The position numbers were made by a program, and so were the translations under genes. Shown one piece after another: positions 9,364 to 17,212 of a stretch of 64,000 nt of DNA. The notes under the pieces were generated by a model. The model saw only the letters and a program-made list of their open reading frames with translations, searched no databases and was not told the origin of the DNA. Source of the DNA: Roseospira marina (GTDB taxonomy: Bacteria > Pseudomonadota > Alphaproteobacteria > Rhodospirillales > Rhodospirillaceae); the NCBI RefSeq assembly GCF_014197855.1, contig NZ_JACIGJ010000003.1:124001-188000 (forward strand), written 5' to 3'. Positions within the stretch are counted from its first letter, which is position 1; the number at the start of each line of letters is the position of its first letter.

Positions 9364-12300
9364 TTACTCAGCCGCAACGCCCCGCGCACCCAGACGGTGC
9401 AGGCAGTGGTCGATCCAGGCCCGCGTCAGCTTTTCCTGGGCGGTGTTCTGCCCCAGGCGCTCATGCAGCGCCTTGAAGTCCACCGTGTCGAGCGACTGGT
9501 CCTGGTTGAAGCACGAGAACACAATGGTGCGCGCGCCGCTGACCGGATCCACATGGGGTTGCAGGCACTGGGCGCAGATTTCCTTCATCATGCACTGCAT
9601 CGGGCTGTTGATGGAGCCGATGCCCACCGTCCCCGCCTTGATCATGGGCGCCAGCACGTCGTGCCGCGCCTGCCCCACCGCCTGCATCATCCGGTCGGAG
9701 CCGATGGCGATGACGCGGTCGACATCGGCCAGCGACACCGACGCCTCGCCCAGCGACCCGTTCCCATAGGCAACCATGGCCTGGACGATGTTGCCCACGA
9801 AGGTCTTGTCCTGCGGCCGTTCCGGCGTGAAGCCGGGCGCCTCGTCGCAGCACCAGACGACCACATCGGCGGCCTCCAGGATCTCCGGCACCTTGAAGCG
9901 GTCGCGCATGGCCTTATAGCCGGCGAAGTACAACACCTTGGACCCCGCCGCCCGCAGCGCCTTGCCGATGGAGAACAGCACCGCGTTGCCGAGTCCGCCG
10001 CCGGCCAGCAGCACCGTCTCGTCGGACGGGATCTCGGTCGGCGCACCGGTCGGTCCCATCACCACGACGGGCTCCCCGGGCTTCAGCAGCGCGCACAGAT
10101 CGGACGAGCCGCCCATCTCCAGCACGATCATGGACAGCAGGCCGGCCTCCCTGTCCACCCAGGCACCGGTCAGGGCCAGACCTTCCATCGCCAGCAGGGT
10201 GTTCTCGGCATGGACCGCCAGCCGCTCGAAGTTCTGCAGCCGGTAGAACTGCCCCGGCTCGAACCGCTCGGCGGCCAACGGCGCCCGCACCACCACCTCG
10301 ATGATGGTCGGGGTCAGGCGCTCCACCGAATGCACCACCGGGCGAAGCTGCGCGTTCAGGCGGGCGAACAGGGCCTCGCGGGGTTCGGACCCGGCCGTCC
10401 GGCGCGCCAGCGCGCGGCTGATGACCGGATAGGCCCGCAGCGCCGACCCAAAGGCCGTCACCACGTTGCCGGCGAACGACGGGTGCAGGTCGCCCAGGAA
10501 GCTCATGGACGTGCCGTCGTCGTTGAGCTGCATCAGGATGTCGGTCTGCGCCGGCTTCGACCGAGGCTCCGGCGTCACCGGCTCCCCCGCCTCGTTCACG
10601 GCCTGGAAATACTTGCCGTCGAGGGCGAAGCGACCGACGTGCTCCCGCGCCAGGGTCGTATTGGGCACCGTGCCGGCGGCGACGATGATTGTGCGGGCGA
10701 GGATGGTGCGCCGTTCCTTGGTGTCGCGGTGCTCCACCACAAGCGCCTCGGCGTGACCGAACCGGTCCGGCTCGACGCGGACGGGGCTCCACAGCTCGGA
10801 AATGGAGATGCCCTCCTGCAGGGCCTTGTCCACCTCCTCGTGGTTGTTGCGATAGGCCGGCGAGTCGGTCAGCAGGCGGCGATAAACCAGGGTCGAGCCG
10901 CCCCACTCCTGCAACAGCTCGCGGATGCGCGGCGCCCGCCCCTCGGCGACGGCGGCTTCGCGTTCGGCCCGGATGGCACGACCATGGGCGAGGAATTCGT
11001 CCATGGTAGCCTGCTCTTCCTCGGTCCAGCCGGCGCGCACGGCGGCCTCGCCGCGCTCGGCGACCAGGGCCTCATGCCGGGCCAGCATCTTCTCGACCTG
11101 GACGGGGTAATACGCCAAGGCCTCCGTGCAGGCGTCCACGGCGGTCAGACCGCCGCCGATCACCACCACGGGCAACCGCACCTGGAGGTTCGCGACGCTG
11201 TCCGGCCGCGCCGCCCCGGTGAGCTGCAAGGCCATCAGGAAGTCCGACGCCTGCCGGACGCCGCGTGCCAGACCGTTTTCCATCGGCACGATGGTCGGCT
11301 TGCCCGCCCCCATGCACAGCGCAACATGGTCGAAGCCCATGGCATAGGCGTCGTCCGGCGCCAGGGTGCTGCCGTAGCGCACGCCGCCGATCATGGCGAA
11401 CTCGGCCCGGCGTTCCAGCAACAGGCGGATGACGGTCAGGAAGTTCTTGTCCCACCGCACCGTGATGCCGTACTCGGCCACGCCGCCGAAGCCGCCCATG
11501 ACGCGGCTGCCCAGCGGCTCCTTCAGCGCCTCGAAATCGCGGATCGGGCTGAACCCGACCCGCTGGCCCAGCACGTCCACGCCGGACAGAGCCGGGTCCA
11601 AAGGCTCGATCTTCAGACCGTCGATCCCGACCACATCGTGACCGTCGTTCATCAGGTGGTGCGCCAGCGAATAGCCGGCCGGCCCCAGCCCGACGACCAG
11701 CACGCGCTTGCCGGTGTCCGGGCGCGGCAGCGGGCGACGGATGTTCAGTGGGTTCCAGCGGGTCAGCAGGCTGTAGACCTCGAACCCCCAAGGCAGCGCC
11801 AGCACGTCCTTCAGCACCCGGGTCTCGGCCTGCGGGATGTTGACCGGATCGCGCTTCTGCTTCTGATAGATGCAGGCGACCATGCAGTCGTTGCAGATGC
11901 GGTGCCCGGTGCCGGCGCACAGCGGGTTGTCGATCGTCACGATGCCGAGCGCGCCGACGAAGATGCCCTTCGTCTTGGCCTCGTGCATCTCGCTGATCTT
12001 TTCCTCCAGCGGGCAGCCGAGCATATCGCGGCCCAGCGCGTTTTCCTGCACCGCGCCGGTCTTGCGGTCCTTGAGCCCGGTCGAGCAGCTGTCGTTGCCC
12101 TGGTGGTGGCAGAAGATGCAGTAGTGCGCCTCGTCCAGCCCGTGGGTCCGATCCGCGCCCGGATCGGTCAGATCGAAGCCCTCGCGCCGCCGCTGATGAT
12201 GCGCCGGCAGACGCACGCAGGGCAGCGGGCCGGCGTCATCGCCCTCCAGCGGGATCAAAGCCATCGGGTCGTTCTTCGCCGGCTGGCGGAACAGCACCCC

Positions 12301-12909
12301 GCGCGGGAAGCGGTGTCGGCCCTTCGGCGTCAGCCCCGCCCAGGCGGCGAAGCGCATGGCGAGATCGAGCGCGTCGGCATTGGCGGCCTCGTCCTCCATC
12401 CAGGCCATGACACGCGCGGCGAACACCATCTCGGTCACGGCCTCGCCCAGACGCGCGGCCAGTTCGGCCTCCAGCGCCGGGCCGTCCAGATCGGCGGCCG
12501 CCTCCGGCTTGATCTTCTTGAACGCGATCCGCTGCACGAACAGTCGCTTGCATGCAAACAATACGGCCAAACGATCATGGTCGGCGGCGGCATCGCGAAT
12601 CTCCGCCCCGATGCCGAACATCAGCCCCAGGAAGTCCTGAAGGTGTGGCGCCAGATCCAGGAGCAGCGCGGACTCGCCCTTGCGGTCGAGGCTGTCCGGC
12701 GCGCCCCGCGCCTCCGCCAGCCGGGCCTGAAGATCCGCGTCCGCCTCGCCCAGATGCCCCAGGAAGGCCGCGTCCACCTTGGCCAGACCCGGCTTGGTGT
12801 AGAGATCGGTGAACCCGAGCCCGAAGGCCAGGGGCATGTCAGAGGCGTCCGCGATGGCGCGGGAAGAGGTGGAGGGCGCGCCGTCCACGCGCGAAAGGCT
12901 GTCGTCCAT
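9364..12909 (-). CDS. Large Nfn/GltD-PyrK-like iron-sulfur flavoprotein fusion
   Basis: This 1181-residue protein has three parts. Residues 1-260 form an unrecognised, alpha-rich domain. Residues 260-830 resemble GltD/NfnB: cysteines 264, 267, 275 and 299 plus a C331/C339/C342/C346 set that fits [4Fe-4S] binding, a first dinucleotide fold (GLGPAGYS, about 405) and a second (GGGLTAVDA, about 586). Residues 840-1181 resemble the PyrK/NfnA ferredoxin-reductase subunit, with a flavin-binding PGQFYRL motif, an AGGGLGNA nucleotide motif and a C-terminal cluster (CMMKEICAQC, about 1104) fitting [2Fe-2S]. By family knowledge such parts move electrons between NAD(P)H and ferredoxin-like carriers, in some cases by bifurcation. 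The specific reaction here is inferred. ATG 12909 opens the homologous region; an upstream extension to 13125 looks non-coding. Confidence 0.75.
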   Translation of the reverse strand: MDDSLSRVDGAPSTSSRAIADASDMPLAFGLGFTDLYTKPGLAKVDAAFLGHLGEADADLQARLAEARGAPDSLDRKGESALLLDLAPHLQDFLGLMFGIGAEIRDAAADHDRLAVLFACKRLFVQRIAFKKIKPEAAADLDGPALEAELAARLGEAVTEMVFAARVMAWMEDEAANADALDLAMRFAAWAGLTPKGRHRFPRGVLFRQPAKNDPMALIPLEGDDAGPLPCVRLPAHHQRRREGFDLTDPGADRTHGLDEAHYCIFCHHQGNDSCSTGLKDRKTGAVQENALGRDMLGCPLEEKISEMHEAKTKGIFVGALGIVTIDNPLCAGTGHRICNDCMVACIYQKQKRDPVNIPQAETRVLKDVLALPWGFEVYSLLTRWNPLNIRRPLPRPDTGKRVLVVGLGPAGYSLAHHLMNDGHDVVGIDGLKIEPLDPALSGVDVLGQRVGFSPIRDFEALKEPLGSRVMGGFGGVAEYGITVRWDKNFLTVIRLLLERRAEFAMIGGVRYGSTLAPDDAYAMGFDHVALCMGAGKPTIVPMENGLARGVRQASDFLMALQLTGAARPDSVANLQVRLPVVVIGGGLTAVDACTEALAYYPVQVEKMLARHEALVAERGEAAVRAGWTEEEQATMDEFLAHGRAIRAEREAAVAEGRAPRIRELLQEWGGSTLVYRRLLTDSPAYRNNHEEVDKALQEGISISELWSPVRVEPDRFGHAEALVVEHRDTKERRTILARTIIVAAGTVPNTTLAREHVGRFALDGKYFQAVNEAGEPVTPEPRSKPAQTDILMQLNDDGTSMSFLGDLHPSFAGNVVTAFGSALRAYPVISRALARRTAGSEPREALFARLNAQLRPVVHSVERLTPTIIEVVVRAPLAAERFEPGQFYRLQNFERLAVHAENTLLAMEGLALTGAWVDREAGLLSMIVLEMGGSSDLCALLKPGEPVVVMGPTGAPTEIPSDETVLLAGGGLGNAVLFSIGKALRAAGSKVLYFAGYKAMRDRFKVPEILEAADVVVWCCDEAPGFTPERPQDKTFVGNIVQAMVAYGNGSLGEASVSLADVDRVIAIGSDRMMQAVGQARHDVLAPMIKAGTVGIGSINSPMQCMMKEICAQCLQPHVDPVSGARTIVFSCFNQDQSLDTVDFKALHERLGQNTAQEKLTRAWIDHCLHRLGARGVAAE

Positions 12910-13343
12910 GAGGGCTGTTCCGATCCCTGCCTGTCGTTCTGGAAAGGGTCCGTCGACGATGCGCGCACGACCCGGCCACCGCCCGTTTGGATTCCGGGCG
13001 CGGACTATGTCAGGTGTTCTGCCACAGGCGTTCGTCAAGGGGAACGTGGAATATAGTCGAGGGCCGGCGCGGGGCGTGCCGCCGCGCCCACCGAATAGGC
13101 CAGCTCGGCACTGGAGAAGCCCCACACTGTCGCGCCGCGGCCCGGCACTCAGGGCACCTCAAGGTCCCGCCGCTGCGCCACGATCACGTCGGCCAGCGCG
13201 TCGGCCACGGCGTGATCCGGCCAGATCGGCGTGCGTCACCAGAAGAATGGGACGCGTCATCGGACGGCCGTCCGGCGACTGCGCGGCACGACAGCGAAAC
13301 CCCGCCGACCACGCCATGAAATGCGGCAGAACCTGCGGGAGCA
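12910..13343. other. Intergenic region with a possible gene remnant
   Basis: This 434-bp gap separates the MFS gene (stop at 13344) from the Nfn-like gene start, both reading left. It should hold the promoter of the flavoprotein gene; on the minus strand a TTGACG hexamer near 13033-13038 is a candidate -35, but no convincing -10 was found. The only coding-like stretch is the frameshifted fragment at 13149-13260, described separately. Confidence 0.5.
13149..13260 (-). pseudogene. Frameshifted 5' fragment of a flavodoxin-like quinone-reductase gene (tentative)
   Basis: On the minus strand an ATG at 13260 opens MTRPILLVTHADLA and then runs into arginine-rich nonsense ending at 13159. Skipping one base after the DLA codons restores a natural-looking chain, DHAVADALADVIVAQRRDLEVP, ending at 13149. 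The joined 36 residues resemble the first strand and helix of flavodoxin-like NAD(P)H:quinone reductases (KefF/MdaB type, HP.l..S pattern). Nothing of the remaining 150 residues follows, so this would be a truncated, frameshifted remnant. The resemblance is by eye only and the stretch is short, so chance is possible. Confidence 0.25.
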
Positions 13344-14537
13344 TTACGACGGGAGCCGCCGCGCCCGCACCCCGAAGGCCAGCACAACCCCGACCGACGG
13401 CAACGCAAGGATCAGAAAGGCGGGCTGCGGGCCGATGGCGTCGATCAACGCGGCGGCGACGGCCGGACCCACAACGCTCCCCGCGGCTGCCGCGATGAGC
13501 GCCGCTGTGAACCCGGTCGATCCTCGACCGGGAAACAGCCGAAGCGTCCAAAACGAGAGGACCGCACTGATCACCATCACCGCAGCCCCATGGAGCCCCG
13601 CCGAAATGATGACGCCGGTCAGGGACCCGGGCACCAACCCCACCAACACGAGCGAGCACGCAAACGCCGCGAAGATCACCGCGACGAGCGCCGAGAGACC
13701 GATGCGCGCCTCGATCCAGGCGGTTGCAAGCCCAAGCAGTCCGACCAGCCCATAGCTGACAAAGATCACCGGCGAAGCCGCGTGGTCGGCGAAGCCGGCC
13801 CCCCCTCCGGCCGCCACGACGTGGTCCGCCGCAAAGGAGAGATAGACCGCATTCGTCGCCCCGTAGACCAGCGATGCGGCGTAGAGCGGGAGCCGGCTGG
13901 GATGCAGCAGAACGGACGCGCTGGCGGCAGCGGCGTCCGGTGTGGCGCGACCACGCGGCAGACCAATGACGGCGGCGAGCGTGGCAACCACGCCCGCGAC
14001 GCTGAACACCCCCCAGGCCGCGCGCCAACTCAGGACACCCGAACTCACGGCCAGGGCAAGGCCGCCGGCGGCCGCCACCCCGAGCGTCGTGCCCGTTGCC
14101 ACGGCCGACAGCGTCACGGTGTGGCGGGACGGCAGGACGATACGCTCGGTGGCATCGTTGAACGGGACCCAGCAGAACCCAGCACTCGTTCCCGCAAGGG
14201 CGACTCCGACCGCGAGAAGGACAGCATCGGCGCTCACGCCAACGAGTGCGAAGCCAGCGACGGCCGCCAGGACGCCCGCAACCACGGGCACGCGGGGACC
14301 GATCCGGTTCCCGAGCCACGCCGTCAGCGGCAGGGCGATGAGAAAGGCCAGAAAGCCCCCGCTGGCGATCCAACCGGCCTGGGCTGTGCTGAGGTCAAAG
14401 GCTTGGCGGAACGTGGGAAGGAACAGGCCAAACCCCATGCGGGCCGGGCCGAAAGCTATTGCCGTCGCCATGAACCCCGCCAAAGCCAGACGGCGGGCCC
14501 CCGCTGGTGCGTTGATCGTCGCAAGGAACCTTGGCAA
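13344..14537 (-). CDS. MFS transporter, YbfB/YjiJ-like
   Basis: This 397-residue protein has about twelve hydrophobic segments and a conserved opening (GFMATAIAFGPARMGFGLFLPTFRQAFDLS) typical of MFS carriers of the YbfB/YjiJ kind. The frame is open to 14669, but the extension is proline- and arginine-rich and unlike a membrane protein. A TTG at 14537 preceded six bases upstream by a clean AGGAGG fits both the family length and the expected N terminus, so it is taken as the start. It is probably an exporter; the substrate is unknown. The nearest leftward neighbour is the possible oxidoreductase remnant. Confidence 0.8.
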   Translation of the reverse strand: MPRFLATINAPAGARRLALAGFMATAIAFGPARMGFGLFLPTFRQAFDLSTAQAGWIASGGFLAFLIALPLTAWLGNRIGPRVPVVAGVLAAVAGFALVGVSADAVLLAVGVALAGTSAGFCWVPFNDATERIVLPSRHTVTLSAVATGTTLGVAAAGGLALAVSSGVLSWRAAWGVFSVAGVVATLAAVIGLPRGRATPDAAAASASVLLHPSRLPLYAASLVYGATNAVYLSFAADHVVAAGGGAGFADHAASPVIFVSYGLVGLLGLATAWIEARIGLSALVAVIFAAFACSLVLVGLVPGSLTGVIISAGLHGAAVMVISAVLSFWTLRLFPGRGSTGFTAALIAAAAGSVVGPAVAAALIDAIGPQPAFLILALPSVGVVLAFGVRARRLPS

Positions 14538-14722
14538 GGCGCCCCTCCTGTCGTTCGCGGTGAGCGCGGACGGGTGAATGGGTGGCTGCGTTTGGTGGAC
14601 GGTTGCCCGCGGGCTCACCGAGCGCGTCTCTGCGCGTTTCAGCCCGGATGTTCTACGGGGCGCGGTCACCGCTTTGGAGTAAGCGGTTTAAATGAACCGG
14701 GACGCACTGTCCTGCGGAACAG

Positions 14723-14760
14723 AAAAGGGGCGCTAAGTCTTTGACCTAGCGCCCCTTTTT
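14723..14760 (-). terminator. Intrinsic terminator of tRNA-Pro
   Basis: A perfect 9-bp stem (GGGGCGCTA at 14727-14735 with TAGCGCCCC at 14747-14755) is followed on the minus strand by TTTTCTG and on the plus strand by a run of T, so it could act both ways. It starts right after the CCA end of tRNA-Pro and would end that transcript. Confidence 0.85.
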
Positions 14761-14837
14761 TGGTCGGAGTGAGAGGATTCGAACCTCCGGCCCCTGCCTC
14801 CCGAAGACAGTGCTCTACCAGGCTGAGCTACACTCCG
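14761..14837 (-). tRNA. tRNA-Pro (anticodon CGG)
   Basis: The minus strand folds into a cloverleaf with acceptor stem CGGAGTG/CACTCCG, a D arm with AGCCTGGTA, anticodon loop TTCGGGA (anticodon CGG) and a T loop TTCGAAT. The 3' CCA is encoded at 14761-14763. The C1 start and GC-rich anticodon arm are as expected for tRNA-Pro. Confidence 0.95.
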
Positions 14838-14940
14838 TCCGGGCCCGCCGCTGTCGCGCGGGAGGGCTTCTATAATCGGTCCGGCGGCGCCTTGCAAGAA
14901 CGGATCTGCGGAAAAGCCGCCCCCGGGTCACGCAACCGGA

Positions 14941-15570
14941 TCACACATCCGCCGTCGCGTGTTCCGCGACGCGGCCCACAAGGCGGGTCGTGTGGGCGAC
15001 ACCCCAATGCGCCAGCCCCTCCTCCAGAGACTCCTCGCCGTCTTCGAGAACGTCGAACGCCAGCAGGCCGTCGAAGTCCGCCCGCAGCGTCGCGACCTCG
15101 TACATCATCGCCGGATCCGGCGGCCCGCCCGAGCCAAGCTCCCGCTGACGGGGATGAAAGGCCTCCAGGATCAGCACCCCGCCGGGCTTGAGCGCGCGGG
15201 CCATGGCCCGGTGCACGGCCGTGCGGTGCTCCGGCGCCAGATGGAGAAAGAGGGACACGACAGCATCATACTGCCCCACCGGCCAGTCCCAGGTGGTCAG
15301 GTCGGCGCAGGTCGTGCGCAGAGTCGTGCCCCGGTCGAGCGCCAGGCGCATCGCCTTCTGCAACCCCACGGCGGAGATATCCACGGTGTGCACCCGGAGC
15401 CCCTGCCCGGCCAGCCACACACCGTTGCGGCCCTCGCCATCCCCGACGGCCAGCACGGATTGCCCGACGTCCAGCCGGAACCGCTGCCGCACCAGAAAGG
15501 CGTTGGGCTCGACGCCATAGATGTGACGCGCGCTCGACCCGTAGCGGTCGTCCCAAAAGTCTGCGTCCAT
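14941..15570 (-). CDS. Class I SAM-dependent methyltransferase
   Basis: This 209-residue protein begins MDADFWDDRYG and has the SAM-binding motif I (SVLAVGDGEGRNGVWLAGQG, about residues 44-62), an acidic motif II end (VHTVDIS) and a motif near YDAVVSLFLHL. The opening WDDRYG and the overall size place it with the TehB/thiopurine-like small-molecule methyltransferases; the substrate is unknown. ATG 15570 starts the conserved domain; the upstream extension to 15648 is not conserved in character. It is divergent from the RND efflux genes, sharing a 210-bp promoter region. Confidence 0.82.
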   Translation of the reverse strand: MDADFWDDRYGSSARHIYGVEPNAFLVRQRFRLDVGQSVLAVGDGEGRNGVWLAGQGLRVHTVDISAVGLQKAMRLALDRGTTLRTTCADLTTWDWPVGQYDAVVSLFLHLAPEHRTAVHRAMARALKPGGVLILEAFHPRQRELGSGGPPDPAMMYEVATLRADFDGLLAFDVLEDGEESLEEGLAHWGVAHTTRLVGRVAEHATADV

Positions 15571-15781
15571 AAGTAACCGGCTCCCACGTTGGTGTCCGTC
15601 GCCGGCTGCCGGACCACAGACGGTGACGCATGGCGGTGCCTCGGCCATACTTTGTCACACCGTGGCGCTCGCCTGTCGCACATGGGGTGTAACCCTGCGC
15701 GGGTCCACCCCTGTCTGGGTCCCCCCCTGTCCTGTCCGCCCGCCGCCGCCCTTCCGACCGACCGAGCCAGAAGGTCCCACC

Positions 15782-17212
15782 ATGCTCCGATCCGTTGCCG
15801 CCGCCGGGCGCCGCCATTGGCGCAAGGCCCTGTTCGCCCCACCGCTCGCGCTGGGCGTGCTGCTGATCCTGGTTCTCGCGGGCGGCAAAGCGCCGCCGGT
15901 GCACGCCGACGGCGCGGCCGAAGCCGCCCGGCCGGCGCGGTTCATCGTGGTGCCGGAGGTCGCCCTGGTGCCGCGCGCCAGCGGATTCGGCCAGGTCAGC
16001 CCGCAGGACATCTGGCAGGCGGTGGCCCAGGTGGCCGGGCGCGTGGTGGCGGTGAACGACAACCTCAAACGCGGCGCCATCCTGCCGGAAGGCGCCGAGA
16101 TCGCCCGGATCGACCCGGCGACCTACGCCCTGACGGTGCGTCAACGCGAAACCGACCTGCGCGAACTGGAGGTACGAGAGGAGAACGCGCGCGCCTCCAT
16201 CGCCATCGAGGAGCGCACCCTGGAGGTCGCCCGGCGGGATCTGGCGCGCCAGCGCGACCTGCGGCGATCCGGGGCGGCCTCCCAGGCGACACTGGATCAG
16301 GCCGAACGCACCGTCCTGACCGGCGAGCAGAGCCTCCAGAACCTGCGCAACACGCTGAACCTGTTGCCGGCGCAACGCGCCCTGGCGGAGGCCAAGCTGG
16401 AGCAGGCCCGGCTCGACCTGACCAACACCAGCATCACGGCCCCGTTCGCCATCCGGATCTCTCAGGTCAATGTGGCCGAGTCGCAGTTCGCCACCGTCGG
16501 GCAGGTCCTGGCGGAGGGCGACAGCATCGCCGTGTCCGAGGTGGAGGCGCAATTCACCTATGGCGAACTTCTGCCGCTGATCGGCGGCGTCAGCGGCGAC
16601 GCGATCCGGCGCGCGGTCCGTGAGGACCGGATGGGCGCGGCCGCCGGCATCACCGCCACCGTGCGCCTTCAGACCGGCGGCACCGTGAACCGCGTCATGA
16701 CGTGGCCGGGCCGGGTGGTGCGGGTGTCCGACACCATCGACCCGAAAACCCGCACCGCCGGGATCATCGTCGCGGTCGAGGACAGCTACGAGCGCGCCAT
16801 ACCCGGCGTCCGCCCCCCGCTGGTCAAGAACATGTTCGTCGAGGTGGAGCTGACCGGCCCGGTCATCCCCGGCGCCGTCGTGATCCCGCGCCTCGCGATG
16901 CACGGCGGCGCGGTCTACCTGCTGGACGCGGACGACCGGCTGGTGAAGCGCCCCGTCACCATCCGCTTCACGCAAGGCGACCTCGCGGTGATTGAACAGG
17001 GCCTCGCGCCCGGCGACCGCTTGGTCGTCACCGACCTGATGCCTGCCGTGGCCGGCATGCTGCTCGACCCCCGCCGCGACGACGCCGCCCGCGACCGCCT
17101 GATCGCCGCCGCCGAGGCATCCGGACCGGGGGCATCCGGACCGGGGGTGTCCGGACCGGGGGTGTCCGGACCGGGGGCGGACCACACACCGGCCGGGGAG
17201 GCGCGCCAGTGA
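15782..17212 (+). CDS. RND efflux system periplasmic adaptor (membrane fusion protein)
   Basis: This 476-residue protein has an N-terminal membrane anchor (ALGVLLILVLAGG), a lipoyl-like half, a long alpha-helical hairpin (about residues 120-215, rich in Glu/Arg/Leu), the second half with AVSEVEAQF, and a beta-barrel domain. This is the HlyD/AcrA adaptor plan. It bridges an RND pump to an outer-membrane channel. Its stop overlaps the GTG of the pump gene by four bases (GTGA), so the two are co-translated. The last 25 residues are unusual: four ASGPG/VSGPG units encoded by a 15-bp tandem repeat (17117-17176). No outer-membrane channel gene is adjacent. ATG 15782 is chosen; the upstream open frame looks non-coding. 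Confidence 0.9.
   Translation: MLRSVAAAGRRHWRKALFAPPLALGVLLILVLAGGKAPPVHADGAAEAARPARFIVVPEVALVPRASGFGQVSPQDIWQAVAQVAGRVVAVNDNLKRGAILPEGAEIARIDPATYALTVRQRETDLRELEVREENARASIAIEERTLEVARRDLARQRDLRRSGAASQATLDQAERTVLTGEQSLQNLRNTLNLLPAQRALAEAKLEQARLDLTNTSITAPFAIRISQVNVAESQFATVGQVLAEGDSIAVSEVEAQFTYGELLPLIGGVSGDAIRRAVREDRMGAAAGITATVRLQTGGTVNRVMTWPGRVVRVSDTIDPKTRTAGIIVAVEDSYERAIPGVRPPLVKNMFVEVELTGPVIPGAVVIPRLAMHGGAVYLLDADDRLVKRPVTIRFTQGDLAVIEQGLAPGDRLVVTDLMPAVAGMLLDPRRDDAARDRLIAAAEASGPGASGPGVSGPGVSGPGADHTPAGEARQ
17117..17176 (+). repeat. Four tandem copies of a 15-bp unit in the adaptor C terminus
   Basis: The unit GCATCCGGACCGGGG occurs twice, then twice as GTGTCCGGACCGGGG, in frame, giving ASGPG, ASGPG, VSGPG, VSGPG. 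Near-identity of the copies suggests recent slippage, so the copy number probably varies between strains. Confidence 0.95.

Noticed and set aside
9193-13056. A 1287-codon open frame on the plus strand
   Set aside because: It lies antisense to the Nfn-like gene; its translation is rich in His, Arg and Gln with no domains, typical of a GC-rich shadow frame.
6247-14837. Integration of a genomic island between tRNA-His and tRNA-Pro
   Set aside because: No integrase or direct repeat of a tRNA end was found, and the intervening genes have ordinary composition.
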